A stretch of DNA of 64,000 bases from a virus. The position numbers and the translations under genes are program-made. The stretch lies in the IMG/VR virus record IMGVR_UViG_3300023184_005116, positions 1 to 64,000 of that record. One strand, given 5' to 3'. The stretch's first letter is position 1; each line of letters opens with the position of its first letter. Under the pieces are notes generated by a model. It ran no database searches and had not been told where the DNA came from. It was given only the letters and a program-made list of their open reading frames with translations. Below, one piece after another: positions 16,701-24,663 of this stretch.

Positions 16701-18878
16701 GCTTTTATACCTATTCCTATACCTAATCCAATTGACGGACTTCCTTATATAAGGATACCACTTCCTATGATATGGACGATCATACCGCCTATTGTTATAC
16801 CTCTTCCACTTAATTTAGGGATACTTGTTATATTTATTCCTTTAATTGGCGGTTTTATGCCAACGCCTTTAGTTTATATAAAAGAGTTTGTAACCGGTAG
16901 TTCTTTATTTCTAACTGGAATTAGAGGACCTAGATTTATACCGAGAAAGTCTGATCCTAAAATAAAAGATCCATTAGAAAAAATTAAACAAGCTCTTTCT
17001 TTCGGTATTCCTGATAAATTAATACCTCTTCCTGGTTTTGGTTTAGATAATATAGATTCGCCAACAAGAATCATAACTGATATACAAAGTAACTTTACAA
17101 AGATATTAGATAGTATACCTCCCCCCGGAGATGTACAAGTATTAAGAGATGCACAAATAAAAGAATCAGGTATAAAAGAAAGCATACTTTCTAAGAAGAA
17201 AGAATACGACAAGAAAGCCGCGTTAATTGATGACCCCAAGCCTGATTTTACAAAAGAAAAGGAGCAACTTGATGCTATAATAAACGAAAGAAAAAATGCC
17301 CTAAAGGGTGTAATAAAAGATTATTTAGATAAAGGTATACCTAATCCTAAGTCGATTTATTTCCCAAAGGATAAAGACAAATTAAAAATAGATATTCCCG
17401 GTATTGTAAAATCCCTTAGAATACTAAAAGAAATGAAAGCAAGTTTTGTCCCTGTTAAATGTGGGGGCGATATTAATTTCAAAGACGAAATAAGAGAAGT
17501 TTTAAAGCTTATTAAAATACCAACACCTCCTAAATATATTTTAGAAAATACAGACGTATCAAATTCAAACAAGATTTTTCTTAAGATTGATAAGGATCCA
17601 AGAACTATGCTTGATGACGAATTTAAAAATCTGGTAAGAGAAATAAGAGCGGTTTCATTAGTTATAACTCACATATTATTAAAGGGAAATAAATTCTCAG
17701 TTACTCGTAAAGTTAGACGTGGTGCTTTTTCTATTATTGATAATTGTGAATATCAAGGGACATTTGCATTTCCTCCTGTTAAGATAACTAATTCTGCACC
17801 AAAGGCTTTAAAGTTTTTAAAAGTGCCTAATCCAATATTACTAGCAATGTATGCTAGAATTATGGAAGGTATGGGTAAGGCAGAATACAGAAGAGAAGAT
17901 TTTGCTAGATACGTTAGATACGACGGAGAGAATCCAATATTGGTAATAAGAGTTAAGGATCTTAAAAAACTTATTGCTAAAAAAATAGGTTTGTCAAGAA
18001 GAGGACCTTTTGATCCAGAAAGACCTTTGGATAGGGAAGAGCCACAAATATCTAAATTCCCGCACCCTGAAAGTCCTTTATGTTGTCTTGAGTCATTAAA
18101 TGGAAGTTTTGGAAATGCAATATCTGCATTTGAAATGCCAACCGTATTTCCTCCAAAACAAGACCAGATTACACAATCTCCTGGTGCTGGCGGAATTATA
18201 CAAATAACAATACCAGGATCTATAATTAAAAGCTTTGTTGTTGATGCTATTGTAAAATCTTTGGATACCGGATTATTGGAAGAAATATTTCCAGAAATTA
18301 ATGATATTAATTCACCGAAGTTTGTAAACCTTCAGCCTGCTGATATACAAAAGATGGTAAGAAATATGATTAGAGATAAGTTTAATCCAAGCTCTCCTGA
18401 TATACCTAATTTTTTAAATATAGCAAAAATACCTGTTTTACCACCGGCTAGACCTACCGATATAATAGAGCAAGCTCTTATTGGTATGGGTGCACCTCCT
18501 CCAGCAAGAATAGTTTATAGTCTTTTCTGGAAGTATTTTAAAGGTGTACCTAAAACGCCCCTATTGGAAAAGATAACTATGCCTGCAATAGAGCTTTCTT
18601 CGACTATTCTTCCTAAGATTCCTTGGCCTTTAACTGTTCTTCTTGGGAGAAACGTTGTAAATTTAATAAACCCCATAGTTATGTCAGACGATCATCCTTC
18701 GTGGAGAAGAATGAGTTTAAAAAATACATACTACGTTGTTTATATAGACGAATTTTTAAGAAGCGCTGCAGACGTTTCTGGACTATTCAAATTCTTTTTG
18801 GGAGCAGCGGATCCAGTTTATCCAATCCCAGAATTGCCCTCAGAATTGCAAAAAGCTTTTAATCTAAAAAAATATTAA
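13746..18878 (+). CDS. Giant baseplate-cluster protein with hydrophobic Pro-rich segment, 1710 aa
   Basis: Starts two bases after the spike gene. The first 900 residues are acidic and mixed, with helical stretches around 340-560 and 600-880. Residues 899-940 hold a Cys cluster (PPVCCGP and KCWWKQFC). Residues about 985-1050 are strikingly hydrophobic and rich in Pro and Ile (PIPIPNP, RIPLPMIW, IIPPIVIPLPL, GILVIFIPLI) and could enter a membrane. A Lys/Glu-rich helical region follows (1110-1200), then an Arg-rich beta/alpha part. I recognise no family. Candidates are the tail tape measure or an injected, membrane-penetrating hub protein; the hydrophobic block fits either. Confidence 0.6.
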   Translation: MAENDNISSRIDQLLGKDFSSLSTDEIVQTITGQKVDIPYEDLQSDEGFNKELEKSNKEVEALIASLEPQKPPIPISKIEDLSCRYEGDALYSHIIIESLKANNKSLYNEMLNSGVIDQKSIVASDLGVKSGATSLNKKGSISSDGITKFLLEKDPDFLEKTNESIFDNLDPLTVGKPSNSGSKKKRELNILGFKIPLEFIMSGKKILHVKIGGPKLTVKEAIDKINKITKEQNKSSKPCDFDDPNDDSIGANKEADQGTSRIDDYDSNFYPDGDDPILDQDCAPGLPEDPITGDVIITKEAFDDSASDFCDPPAYDFSGLNPDEADPESAPVNIDAIQSCIDSALDKSKKIDDKNKELARWQMIERNIEEMFYHYEIIFEYQKTLSDTWRNRKNFPVEGDPLPVQAAYQALSYNDQEREINIQINSAEQDFTNNKNLFLDAHPILTKEIFNFSVLDTENYSSLSDEELKTVFTINSISGKSPVTYDDSKKSFPIDEGVKDFRKNIDDIRNILIKGNFIESLKSQRDEIISLKKSNLDILKERTGKDSNINDLEKSFTGNYTDPLDPYGQGIDQMIRNNRVFEDISSPIGEERKGYPFITSLQKFSARFKEVNFVKLKGELSFELSFMTDYGLPLPYKTTKKPGKISMNGAPSEPLIDVTEPDQEKIKIGNEYAGNGGLLYGNPTDYFNSYQFLKINNIKTGQDDVAKFYDFVEKVIKTNDSKQSIVNKIKEDRGILYGELIEKSASTWLFFSAEERGDNDARDPSKLRPSSFDAEGEPTPAFSDFWGNFKVKWDQKYNSIKTQIINPAVEDIKSKARDAGTGLGNTLPLSDIVGARIFENYFDIKKKVEQLQDVMLIAAEKRKEAEDSLSPSALEKSFSDIKCAGAGNGTDQNDPENCPPVCCGPAGADFKSGGNYLLSSPPSSDCPTIFQKCWWKQFCKDVTKVGLLPYPNGLPPIENTSYFLSAGPSVRLGLKYWPVGYLPPAFIPIPIPNPIDGLPYIRIPLPMIWTIIPPIVIPLPLNLGILVIFIPLIGGFMPTPLVYIKEFVTGSSLFLTGIRGPRFIPRKSDPKIKDPLEKIKQALSFGIPDKLIPLPGFGLDNIDSPTRIITDIQSNFTKILDSIPPPGDVQVLRDAQIKESGIKESILSKKKEYDKKAALIDDPKPDFTKEKEQLDAIINERKNALKGVIKDYLDKGIPNPKSIYFPKDKDKLKIDIPGIVKSLRILKEMKASFVPVKCGGDINFKDEIREVLKLIKIPTPPKYILENTDVSNSNKIFLKIDKDPRTMLDDEFKNLVREIRAVSLVITHILLKGNKFSVTRKVRRGAFSIIDNCEYQGTFAFPPVKITNSAPKALKFLKVPNPILLAMYARIMEGMGKAEYRREDFARYVRYDGENPILVIRVKDLKKLIAKKIGLSRRGPFDPERPLDREEPQISKFPHPESPLCCLESLNGSFGNAISAFEMPTVFPPKQDQITQSPGAGGIIQITIPGSIIKSFVVDAIVKSLDTGLLEEIFPEINDINSPKFVNLQPADIQKMVRNMIRDKFNPSSPDIPNFLNIAKIPVLPPARPTDIIEQALIGMGAPPPARIVYSLFWKYFKGVPKTPLLEKITMPAIELSSTILPKIPWPLTVLLGRNVVNLINPIVMSDDHPSWRRMSLKNTYYVVYIDEFLRSAADVSGLFKFFLGAADPVYPIPELPSELQKAFNLKKY

Positions 18879-18935
18879 AAAGTTGGAAATTTTAATCCAA
18901 TCTCACACTAAAATAGAATACAAACATCAAAGTAA

Positions 18936-20048
18936 ATGAAAACAAAAAATTATACTATCTTTGAGTACGAACCTCAAGAGAGAGAAGAACTAGAAAAAAA
19001 ATACACAAAGTATTTTGATAAAGAAGTTTCTGGCGATTTCCAGGGAAAGGATTTAAAAAATAATTCTTCCGTAAGAGTTAAAATTGTAAAATTTGACAAA
19101 GAAAAAGGAATTGCTTTAGGCGAAACTGCTTTTGGACAATCTATAGTTATTGATACAAACAAAGAGGAAAGAAGTTTAAGAAAACTTGGCTATCCATCTA
19201 TCGATATGGTAGAAGGACAAGTCCTTGAAGTTGTTGTTAATAAAGAACCTTCTGGTGCGTTTAATGGATCTGTATCAGCCGGATATGAAAAAGCTCTTAA
19301 GAAACAACTTCATGATGCTATTAAAACCAACAATACTGCATATATTGTAAAAGTTACTAGCGTATGTAATGGAGGATTTATGGTAGACTTATCAGGAATT
19401 CCGTGTTTCTTACCTGGAAGCTTAGCTGCTGCAAACAGGATTATGAATTTTGCGGATTATGTAGGAAAACAAATAACCGTAATGCTAGAGATGTACGATC
19501 AAAGAAGAGATATCTTTGTAGTATCTTTCAAAAAATATCTTAAAAAGATTATTGATTCTGAGGTACAAAACCTATCTTTTGCTAGTAAGTATGACGGTAT
19601 TGTTACTGGCGCTTCTGGTAGCGGAGTATTTGTTGAGTGGGACAGTATCTTTACTGGTATTATTCCTTTTGACGAATCAAATAAATCTATTACATCTGAA
19701 TTAAAAGCAGGGGATACTGTTACATTCTATGTTACTGATATTAAAAATCCAAACCGTGTAGTTCTTTCCGTAACAGAACCTAATGAAAAATTAAAGAATA
19801 TCCAAGAAATGAAGGATTCTTCTTATGATGTTTTAGGGGAAAATTCTGAATCGAAAATATATAAAGCAGAGATTACCAAAATGAAAACTTTCGGAGCCTT
19901 TGTTAGACTAGAAAACGGCTTAGCAGGATTAATCGAAAAAGAAAAATTGGTAAACTCTATTAAAGAATACGAGGTTGGGCAATTGGTTGATTGCTCGGTC
20001 TTAAGTGTGGATTTATCTACTCTTAAAATACAATTAATGGAAAACTAA
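18936..20048 (+). CDS. Multi-S1-domain RNA-binding protein (ribosomal protein S1-like)
   Basis: 370 residues built mainly of S1 (OB-fold) domains. Three are clear: residues about 134-200 (AYIVKVTSVCNGGFMVDLSG...), 218-281 (KYDGIVTGASGSGVFVEW...) and 308-368 (YKAEITKMKTFGAFVRLENG...). A diverged fourth probably spans 44-120. The arrangement resembles a shortened ribosomal protein S1, which brings mRNA to the 30S subunit. A phage protein of this kind could steer ribosomes to phage mRNAs or bind RNA otherwise. It lies among tail genes but has no structural features. Three of its four domains keep the FGAFV-type strand or a close variant. Confidence 0.85.
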   Translation: MKTKNYTIFEYEPQEREELEKKYTKYFDKEVSGDFQGKDLKNNSSVRVKIVKFDKEKGIALGETAFGQSIVIDTNKEERSLRKLGYPSIDMVEGQVLEVVVNKEPSGAFNGSVSAGYEKALKKQLHDAIKTNNTAYIVKVTSVCNGGFMVDLSGIPCFLPGSLAAANRIMNFADYVGKQITVMLEMYDQRRDIFVVSFKKYLKKIIDSEVQNLSFASKYDGIVTGASGSGVFVEWDSIFTGIIPFDESNKSITSELKAGDTVTFYVTDIKNPNRVVLSVTEPNEKLKNIQEMKDSSYDVLGENSESKIYKAEITKMKTFGAFVRLENGLAGLIEKEKLVNSIKEYEVGQLVDCSVLSVDLSTLKIQLMEN

Positions 20049-20052
20049 TAAA

Positions 20053-21495
20053 TTGGCTAATCCACTTACTAATGATTTCTTTTACTCAGCAAAGATTGGT
20101 TTCGAATTTGAGTTCTACAGCAACTTAAATAGGGATGAAATTGCTGAGAACTTAGGGAAATCTATCGGTAAGAAAATTATCTTATTTAACAAGTATCATT
20201 CCAAATTCGTTCCAACAAAAGACGTATTTAAACTAGAACCAGATTATTCAGGAGGATCCAAGATGGTTGAACTCATCACGGGTCCTCTTCCTTATTTTGA
20301 GTCTATTCCTGTCTTAATTAGGATTCTTAAATGGATAGATTTGAATGGCTATACGGATAAAAGATGTGCTTTTCAATTTGGTGTTAGTATAGACACATCA
20401 ATCTATCCTGAGGTTCCTCCAGTAAGTCAACTTAATATGCTTAAATTTGTATTAGGTTTTGATGAAAATATAGTTTATAAAAGATTTCCTGATAGACAAG
20501 GATCTCTTTATGCTAAATCTATAAAGAGAATTACCCCTTCAAATAAATTTGTAGATCCATCTAATCTTTCTTTTATTGACAAGAACCTTTTTGAAGTTCC
20601 TGTTGAAAAAAACATGGGGATTAATTTTACAAAATTGCAAGACGGGTATTTTGAAGTTAGATATTTAGGAGGAAAAGATTACCAGAAAAAATATTCTTCA
20701 GTAAAAGAAGTAATAGATTATATTATTCTCTATACTTTCCAAACATTACAGTCGAATAATATTTTTACTGATAATGATCTTAAGGTTTTAAAATCCTTCC
20801 TTAATGAAATTTATAAAAGTGCTTCTACCTTTATTGATCCTAATGCTTTTCAGAAGAACTATCCTCACATGAATATAATGGTTGATTTAAGATCTGACCC
20901 ACAGATTCTTAGATCCTTCTTTATTAATATCCGCGAAGTTCTATATGATCTTATTGTTGAAAACGGAATAAAAGACGGATTAGTTAATTATGACAGTACT
21001 CTTGGTAAATTCCAATTAAAGGAAGTTAAAACTAATAGGGCATATCTTTTAAAAGATTATGACATATTAGAATCTGAAATAACTGGTAACCTTTTAAACT
21101 GCAGAATATTTTCCAGTAAGCTGAGTGATTGTTCACTTGAAGACTGCGATTTAATCACCGTTAACGAGGTTTATAGATCAAAGATAATGTATTCAGATAT
21201 AATGTTCAGTAACGCTGTACACGACAGTTATATTGATAATAAGGACAAGGAAATAAACTGCGAGGTTTATGGAGGTGTAATAAGATCTGGATATATTGGA
21301 AATCTTGCTACTATATCTCCGGATACAGAAGTTGTTAAAGATCCATCTGATGATAAAAAAATGAAGGGATCTTCTAAAAAAGCTTTATTTCCCAACAGGA
21401 ATGATGGTGAGACACTTTCGAAACCTGTAAGATTTAAAGATAACAATTCAAAGCCTTCAGGCATACCTGGAGTAAGATTCGATCAAAATAACTAA
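20053..21495 (+). CDS. Amidoligase-like protein (COOH-NH2 ligase) with beta-helix-like C-terminus
   Basis: 480 residues from a TTG start at 20053. Residues 14-21 read KIGFEFEF, like the metal/ATP-binding GxExE strand that opens Amidoligase_2 proteins. It is followed by a VELITGPLPYFES block and a TDKRCAFQFGVSID block, which occupy the places of the family's T-x-P-L and Gly-x-His motifs. Such enzymes belong to the glutamine-synthetase/GCS2 fold and form amide bonds. Residues 335-425 contain short repeated strands (for example NLLNCRIFSSKLSDCSLEDCDL) like a pentapeptide or right-handed beta-helix, then a disordered tail. The usual second His looks replaced by Gln/Phe, so activity is uncertain. 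Confidence 0.6.
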   Translation: MANPLTNDFFYSAKIGFEFEFYSNLNRDEIAENLGKSIGKKIILFNKYHSKFVPTKDVFKLEPDYSGGSKMVELITGPLPYFESIPVLIRILKWIDLNGYTDKRCAFQFGVSIDTSIYPEVPPVSQLNMLKFVLGFDENIVYKRFPDRQGSLYAKSIKRITPSNKFVDPSNLSFIDKNLFEVPVEKNMGINFTKLQDGYFEVRYLGGKDYQKKYSSVKEVIDYIILYTFQTLQSNNIFTDNDLKVLKSFLNEIYKSASTFIDPNAFQKNYPHMNIMVDLRSDPQILRSFFINIREVLYDLIVENGIKDGLVNYDSTLGKFQLKEVKTNRAYLLKDYDILESEITGNLLNCRIFSSKLSDCSLEDCDLITVNEVYRSKIMYSDIMFSNAVHDSYIDNKDKEINCEVYGGVIRSGYIGNLATISPDTEVVKDPSDDKKMKGSSKKALFPNRNDGETLSKPVRFKDNNSKPSGIPGVRFDQNN

Positions 21496-21497
21496 TT

Positions 21498-22277
21498 ATG
21501 ACAGAAGCAGATTTAATCCAGGAAGTAAAAGACGAGATTTCACATTCTTGTTCATTACCTTATAACCTTAATGATCAAGAGATTAAAAGGATTATTAAAA
21601 GAGCTAGAGCTTATTTCTATGACAATTACCAATATGCAGTAGAAGATAGAATATTTGTTTTAGGGAGAGAATTATTTATAACTCCATCTTTTAGAGCTAC
21701 AAGACAAATTCAATTACCACAGTGTGTTGTTTCTGTATACGATGTAAGACAAGTAAACGGAGCGGGATTAATTGGAACACCTGATAAAGATTTTGGTGAT
21801 TCTAAATTATTAGGATCAGAGCTTATGCTTTCTCCTTTTGTTGGTGATAACTTGGTTTACAGAACTGTTTTATATTCTTTCTTTGATCTTGCTAAAGCAT
21901 ATTTATTAGAAAGCTATGCTTTTAATTACAATAAAAATACAAAGAAACTTACTATAAATGGGCGTGACCCAGCAAGATCTAATGGTACTGTAAGTGGTAC
22001 AGACAATAATATTCAAGGCGGTACAGATGTAGGTGTAAGAGCTTATATTGCAATACCGGAAGAAAGCCTTTATGATGATGAGCTTTTTGTAAGGTTTGTA
22101 CTTGCTGAAGCAAAAATTAATATTGGTAGATTACTTGGGACATTTGAATATAATCTTCCTGGTGGTGTAAGAGTTAACTATAACAACATCCAATCTTTAG
22201 GAACAACGGAGAAACAAGAGATTATACAAATGATCAAAGACGAAAACACTCCTTCATACTTCCTACAGTGGAACTAA
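21498..22277 (+). CDS. Virion structural protein, 259 aa (neck or baseplate)
   Basis: Two bases after the amidoligase-like gene. The N-terminal 40 residues are helical and basic (EIKRIIKRARAYFYDNY). A beta-rich middle follows with several Gly/Asn loops, and the C-terminal helix includes FVLAEAKINIGRLLGTFEYNLPGG. The final residues SYFLQWN suggest an exposed hydrophobic tail for docking. No enzyme motif is present. Position just before gp25 and gp6 makes a tail or connector role likely, but I cannot name the T4 equivalent. Confidence 0.55.
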   Translation: MTEADLIQEVKDEISHSCSLPYNLNDQEIKRIIKRARAYFYDNYQYAVEDRIFVLGRELFITPSFRATRQIQLPQCVVSVYDVRQVNGAGLIGTPDKDFGDSKLLGSELMLSPFVGDNLVYRTVLYSFFDLAKAYLLESYAFNYNKNTKKLTINGRDPARSNGTVSGTDNNIQGGTDVGVRAYIAIPEESLYDDELFVRFVLAEAKINIGRLLGTFEYNLPGGVRVNYNNIQSLGTTEKQEIIQMIKDENTPSYFLQWN

Positions 22278-22321
22278 CCTCTTGCATTAATAATCTATCA
22301 AAAACCCCTTTATATTAAAAA

Positions 22322-22332
22322 GGAATATATAG
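22322..22332 (+). promoter_or_regulatory. GATATATA-type promoter candidate before gene 25-like
   Basis: GGAATATATAG ends seven bases before the ATG at 22340, in a 62-base intergenic gap, the longest on this side of the tail cluster. The 14 bases AAAAGGAATATATA recur exactly upstream of the gene at 48269. A weak CCTTT/AAAGG inverted repeat just precedes it. Confidence 0.5.
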
Positions 22333-22339
22333 ATTTAAG

Positions 22340-22711
22340 ATGGCAAGATTTTCCGAAATATATCCTAGAAATCCCGATGACCCAAATTACAAGGTTGGGT
22401 TATTACATACAGATGATGAGGTAGAAATCCTTATTGGTATGATAAAAAATTGTATGATGACTAGACCGGGAGAGGTTTTAGGAGATCCTTACTTTGGTAT
22501 AGATCTAGAAGGACTTCTTTTTGATTTTGGTGTGGACCAAAATACACTCGAAAGGGCTATAAGATTACACTTACTAACGTATGTTCCTCTTTCTAATTCA
22601 AGATATGATGTTGATTTTAAAATAGGGTTTTTAAAAGGACAAACAAGGGATGCTTGCATTATTGATTTCGCCATAAAGGGAAGTCCTATATTAGGTATTA
22701 AAATTTTATAA
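22340..22711 (+). CDS. 25: Baseplate wedge protein gp25-like
   Basis: 123 residues, close to the 132 of T4 gp25. The GPW/gp25 signature is clear: TRPGEVLGDPYFGIDLEGLLFD (residues about 41-62) followed by a helix (LERAIRLHLLTYVP) and two strands. In T4, gp25 sits at the wedge core beside gp6 and helps start sheath assembly. It is followed three bases later by the gp6-like gene, the same pairing as in many contractile tails. It has its own candidate promoter in the gap upstream. Confidence 0.88.
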   Translation: MARFSEIYPRNPDDPNYKVGLLHTDDEVEILIGMIKNCMMTRPGEVLGDPYFGIDLEGLLFDFGVDQNTLERAIRLHLLTYVPLSNSRYDVDFKIGFLKGQTRDACIIDFAIKGSPILGIKIL

Positions 22712-22714
22712 AAA

Positions 22715-24412
22715 ATGGATTTATTACAAAAGAACAAAGCCAAAATATCAGATCTTATAAGTCAAACATTTGATCTTATACAGGCTAGATATTCTATGTC
22801 TAGCCAATTATTTACTGTTGCCTCAGTTTGGGGACAAATTATATTTGTTCTGGATAACCTATCTCAATTTATTCTATACTTTATAGAGGATTCAATAACA
22901 GAGCTTAATATAAATCAGGCAACAAGAGAATCTTCCATTTATGGGCTTGCAACATTAGCTGGACACAATCCAACTAGAGCAATATCTGCAAAAGGTGAAG
23001 CTGTTATTGTATGGAACGGTAAAGGTTACGAAGATATTGGAGGTGGAGCTATATTAGTACCAAACAATGCAGAGATTAAGTGTGTCAATAACGGTAAAGT
23101 ATATTTAATAAAATTAAACCAAGATTATTTAAGATTAAATCTCGATGCTTCTTCAAAAATAATAGCACCTATAATCGAAGGCACATTAAAAAGTAACCAA
23201 TACACAGGAGACGGATCTAAGCTACAAAGCTTTAATATCTCAGCAAGAGGTACTTCGAGTATAGAGAATTTTGAAGTTACAGTTAAGGTAAACGGAGAAG
23301 AGTGGAAAAGATATGATTCTCTTTATGATATTCCAAGAAATTCTAAAGGATATCTTCTTAAAAGTTCTCTTATTTCTGGTATTGATGTTTTCTTTGGTAC
23401 TGTTGATTTTGGGTATCCTCCCCCATCTGGATCTATAATAGAAATTACATATTTAGAATCTGCGGGAGCTTTTGGTAATATTACAGTTGAGGATTCATCT
23501 CAGGTAATTCTAAAATTTGATTCTGATGGTACAGATCTATTTGGTAGAAACGTAACACTACAAGATTATATACAAATCTCTTGTTCAATAGCTCCTCAAA
23601 TGGGTGCAAACCAAGAGCCAATTGACTTAACAAGATTAATAGCACCAAAAACATCTAGAAGTTTTGTTCTTGCTAATCCAACTAATTACATTACATTTTT
23701 TGAAAAATTTGGGCAGTTTTCGATAATTGAAGCATTTACAACTTTTAATGACGAATACTTAGATGATGATAATATTATCTATTTAATCTTGGTACCAGAT
23801 ATCAGTCTTACGTTAAAAAGCAACGAATCTTATTTTGATGTTCCTGTCTCTAGGTTTAAATTAACCAAACCACAGATTGATAGAATTTATCAATTACTTG
23901 ATGAAAGCGGACAAAAAATTGTAACAACTGTTGTTAAAGTTTTAGATCCAACCATAATAAAATATGTTGTAAATATTGCAATTACTATTTTTGAAGGAAA
24001 TGATCCAGATACAATAAAAACACAAATAGTAAATATACTAAGTGACTATTTCTTAAATATTAGAAGAAGAGATAAAATACCAAGATCTGATCTTATTGCA
24101 TCTATAGAAGGTGTAAGCGGTATAGACTCCGTTTCCTTATATTTTGTGGGACAAGAAAACGAAGCTGCTAAAGCTCAAAATTCAAATTCTCCTGAAATAG
24201 GATTCGATGAATTTGGAGATATACTAATAGGAAAAGACGAGATAGTAATTATATCAGGAGGTTGGGAAGATCGAAATGGTATTTATTACGATTATGGCGC
24301 TAGTATGCAAACATTATCTTCAGTAAATATAGACATAAGAGCTATAGTACCGGTAACTTATAATACCAAGGTAAATAACATACTTAAGTCATCAATAAAA
24401 TCAGGAAATTAA
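22715..24412 (+). CDS. 6: Baseplate wedge protein gp6/J-like
   Basis: 565 residues. The N-terminal 100 residues match the baseplate J/gp6 family: a helix with the SVWGQIIFVLDNL block, then FIEDSITELNINQATRESSIYGLATLAGHNPTR and a SAKGEA strand. In T4, gp6 dimers form the inner ring of the baseplate and drive its opening. The C-terminal part, with a RRRDKIPRSDLIASIEGVSGIDSVSLYF stretch, is also typical of J-like proteins. T4 gp6 is 660 residues, so the length is similar. It sits directly after gp25, with which it forms the wedge core. Confidence 0.87.
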   Translation: MDLLQKNKAKISDLISQTFDLIQARYSMSSQLFTVASVWGQIIFVLDNLSQFILYFIEDSITELNINQATRESSIYGLATLAGHNPTRAISAKGEAVIVWNGKGYEDIGGGAILVPNNAEIKCVNNGKVYLIKLNQDYLRLNLDASSKIIAPIIEGTLKSNQYTGDGSKLQSFNISARGTSSIENFEVTVKVNGEEWKRYDSLYDIPRNSKGYLLKSSLISGIDVFFGTVDFGYPPPSGSIIEITYLESAGAFGNITVEDSSQVILKFDSDGTDLFGRNVTLQDYIQISCSIAPQMGANQEPIDLTRLIAPKTSRSFVLANPTNYITFFEKFGQFSIIEAFTTFNDEYLDDDNIIYLILVPDISLTLKSNESYFDVPVSRFKLTKPQIDRIYQLLDESGQKIVTTVVKVLDPTIIKYVVNIAITIFEGNDPDTIKTQIVNILSDYFLNIRRRDKIPRSDLIASIEGVSGIDSVSLYFVGQENEAAKAQNSNSPEIGFDEFGDILIGKDEIVIISGGWEDRNGIYYDYGASMQTLSSVNIDIRAIVPVTYNTKVNNILKSSIKSGN

Positions 24413-24413
24413 A

Positions 24414-24662
24414 ATGGAAGATAAAAAAAGCTGGTACGAGTTTATAAAAGAGCAAAATGATATTAGATCTAATATCGGTTTTGATTACGAAGGAAAAATC
24501 TTTGAAAAAACAATGTCAAACCAAATTTTAAATGGAGACGAAAATAGACTTTTAATTCTTTCTAGTATCGAAAAGGTTGTTCATAGATTATTCGAAACTA
24601 CTAAGTATATCAAGAACTATATAAACTATACAGTTCCAAAAAATAATAAGTACGTAAGATAA
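24414..24662 (+). CDS. Small hypothetical protein, 82 aa
   Basis: Unrecognised. It starts one base after the gp6-like stop and ends one base before the giant tail gene, so it is translated within the tail operon. The protein is predominantly helical by eye (WYEFIKEQND, LLILSSIEKVVHRLFETTKYIKNY), with no Cys and a basic end. It might be a wedge accessory subunit or a chaperone, but nothing in the sequence decides this. Confidence 0.6.
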   Translation: MEDKKSWYEFIKEQNDIRSNIGFDYEGKIFEKTMSNQILNGDENRLLILSSIEKVVHRLFETTKYIKNYINYTVPKNNKYVR

Positions 24663-24663
24663 T

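Noticed and set aside
18883-18900. Inverted repeat TTGGA/TCCAA as a terminator after the 1710-residue gene
   Set aside because: Only five pairs, no following T-tract on the + strand, and the sequence is so A/T-rich that such a repeat is expected by chance.
22300-22323. CCTTT/AAAGG repeat before the gp25-like gene as a terminator
   Set aside because: No T-tract follows; the right arm merges into the promoter-like element, so a terminator is unlikely.
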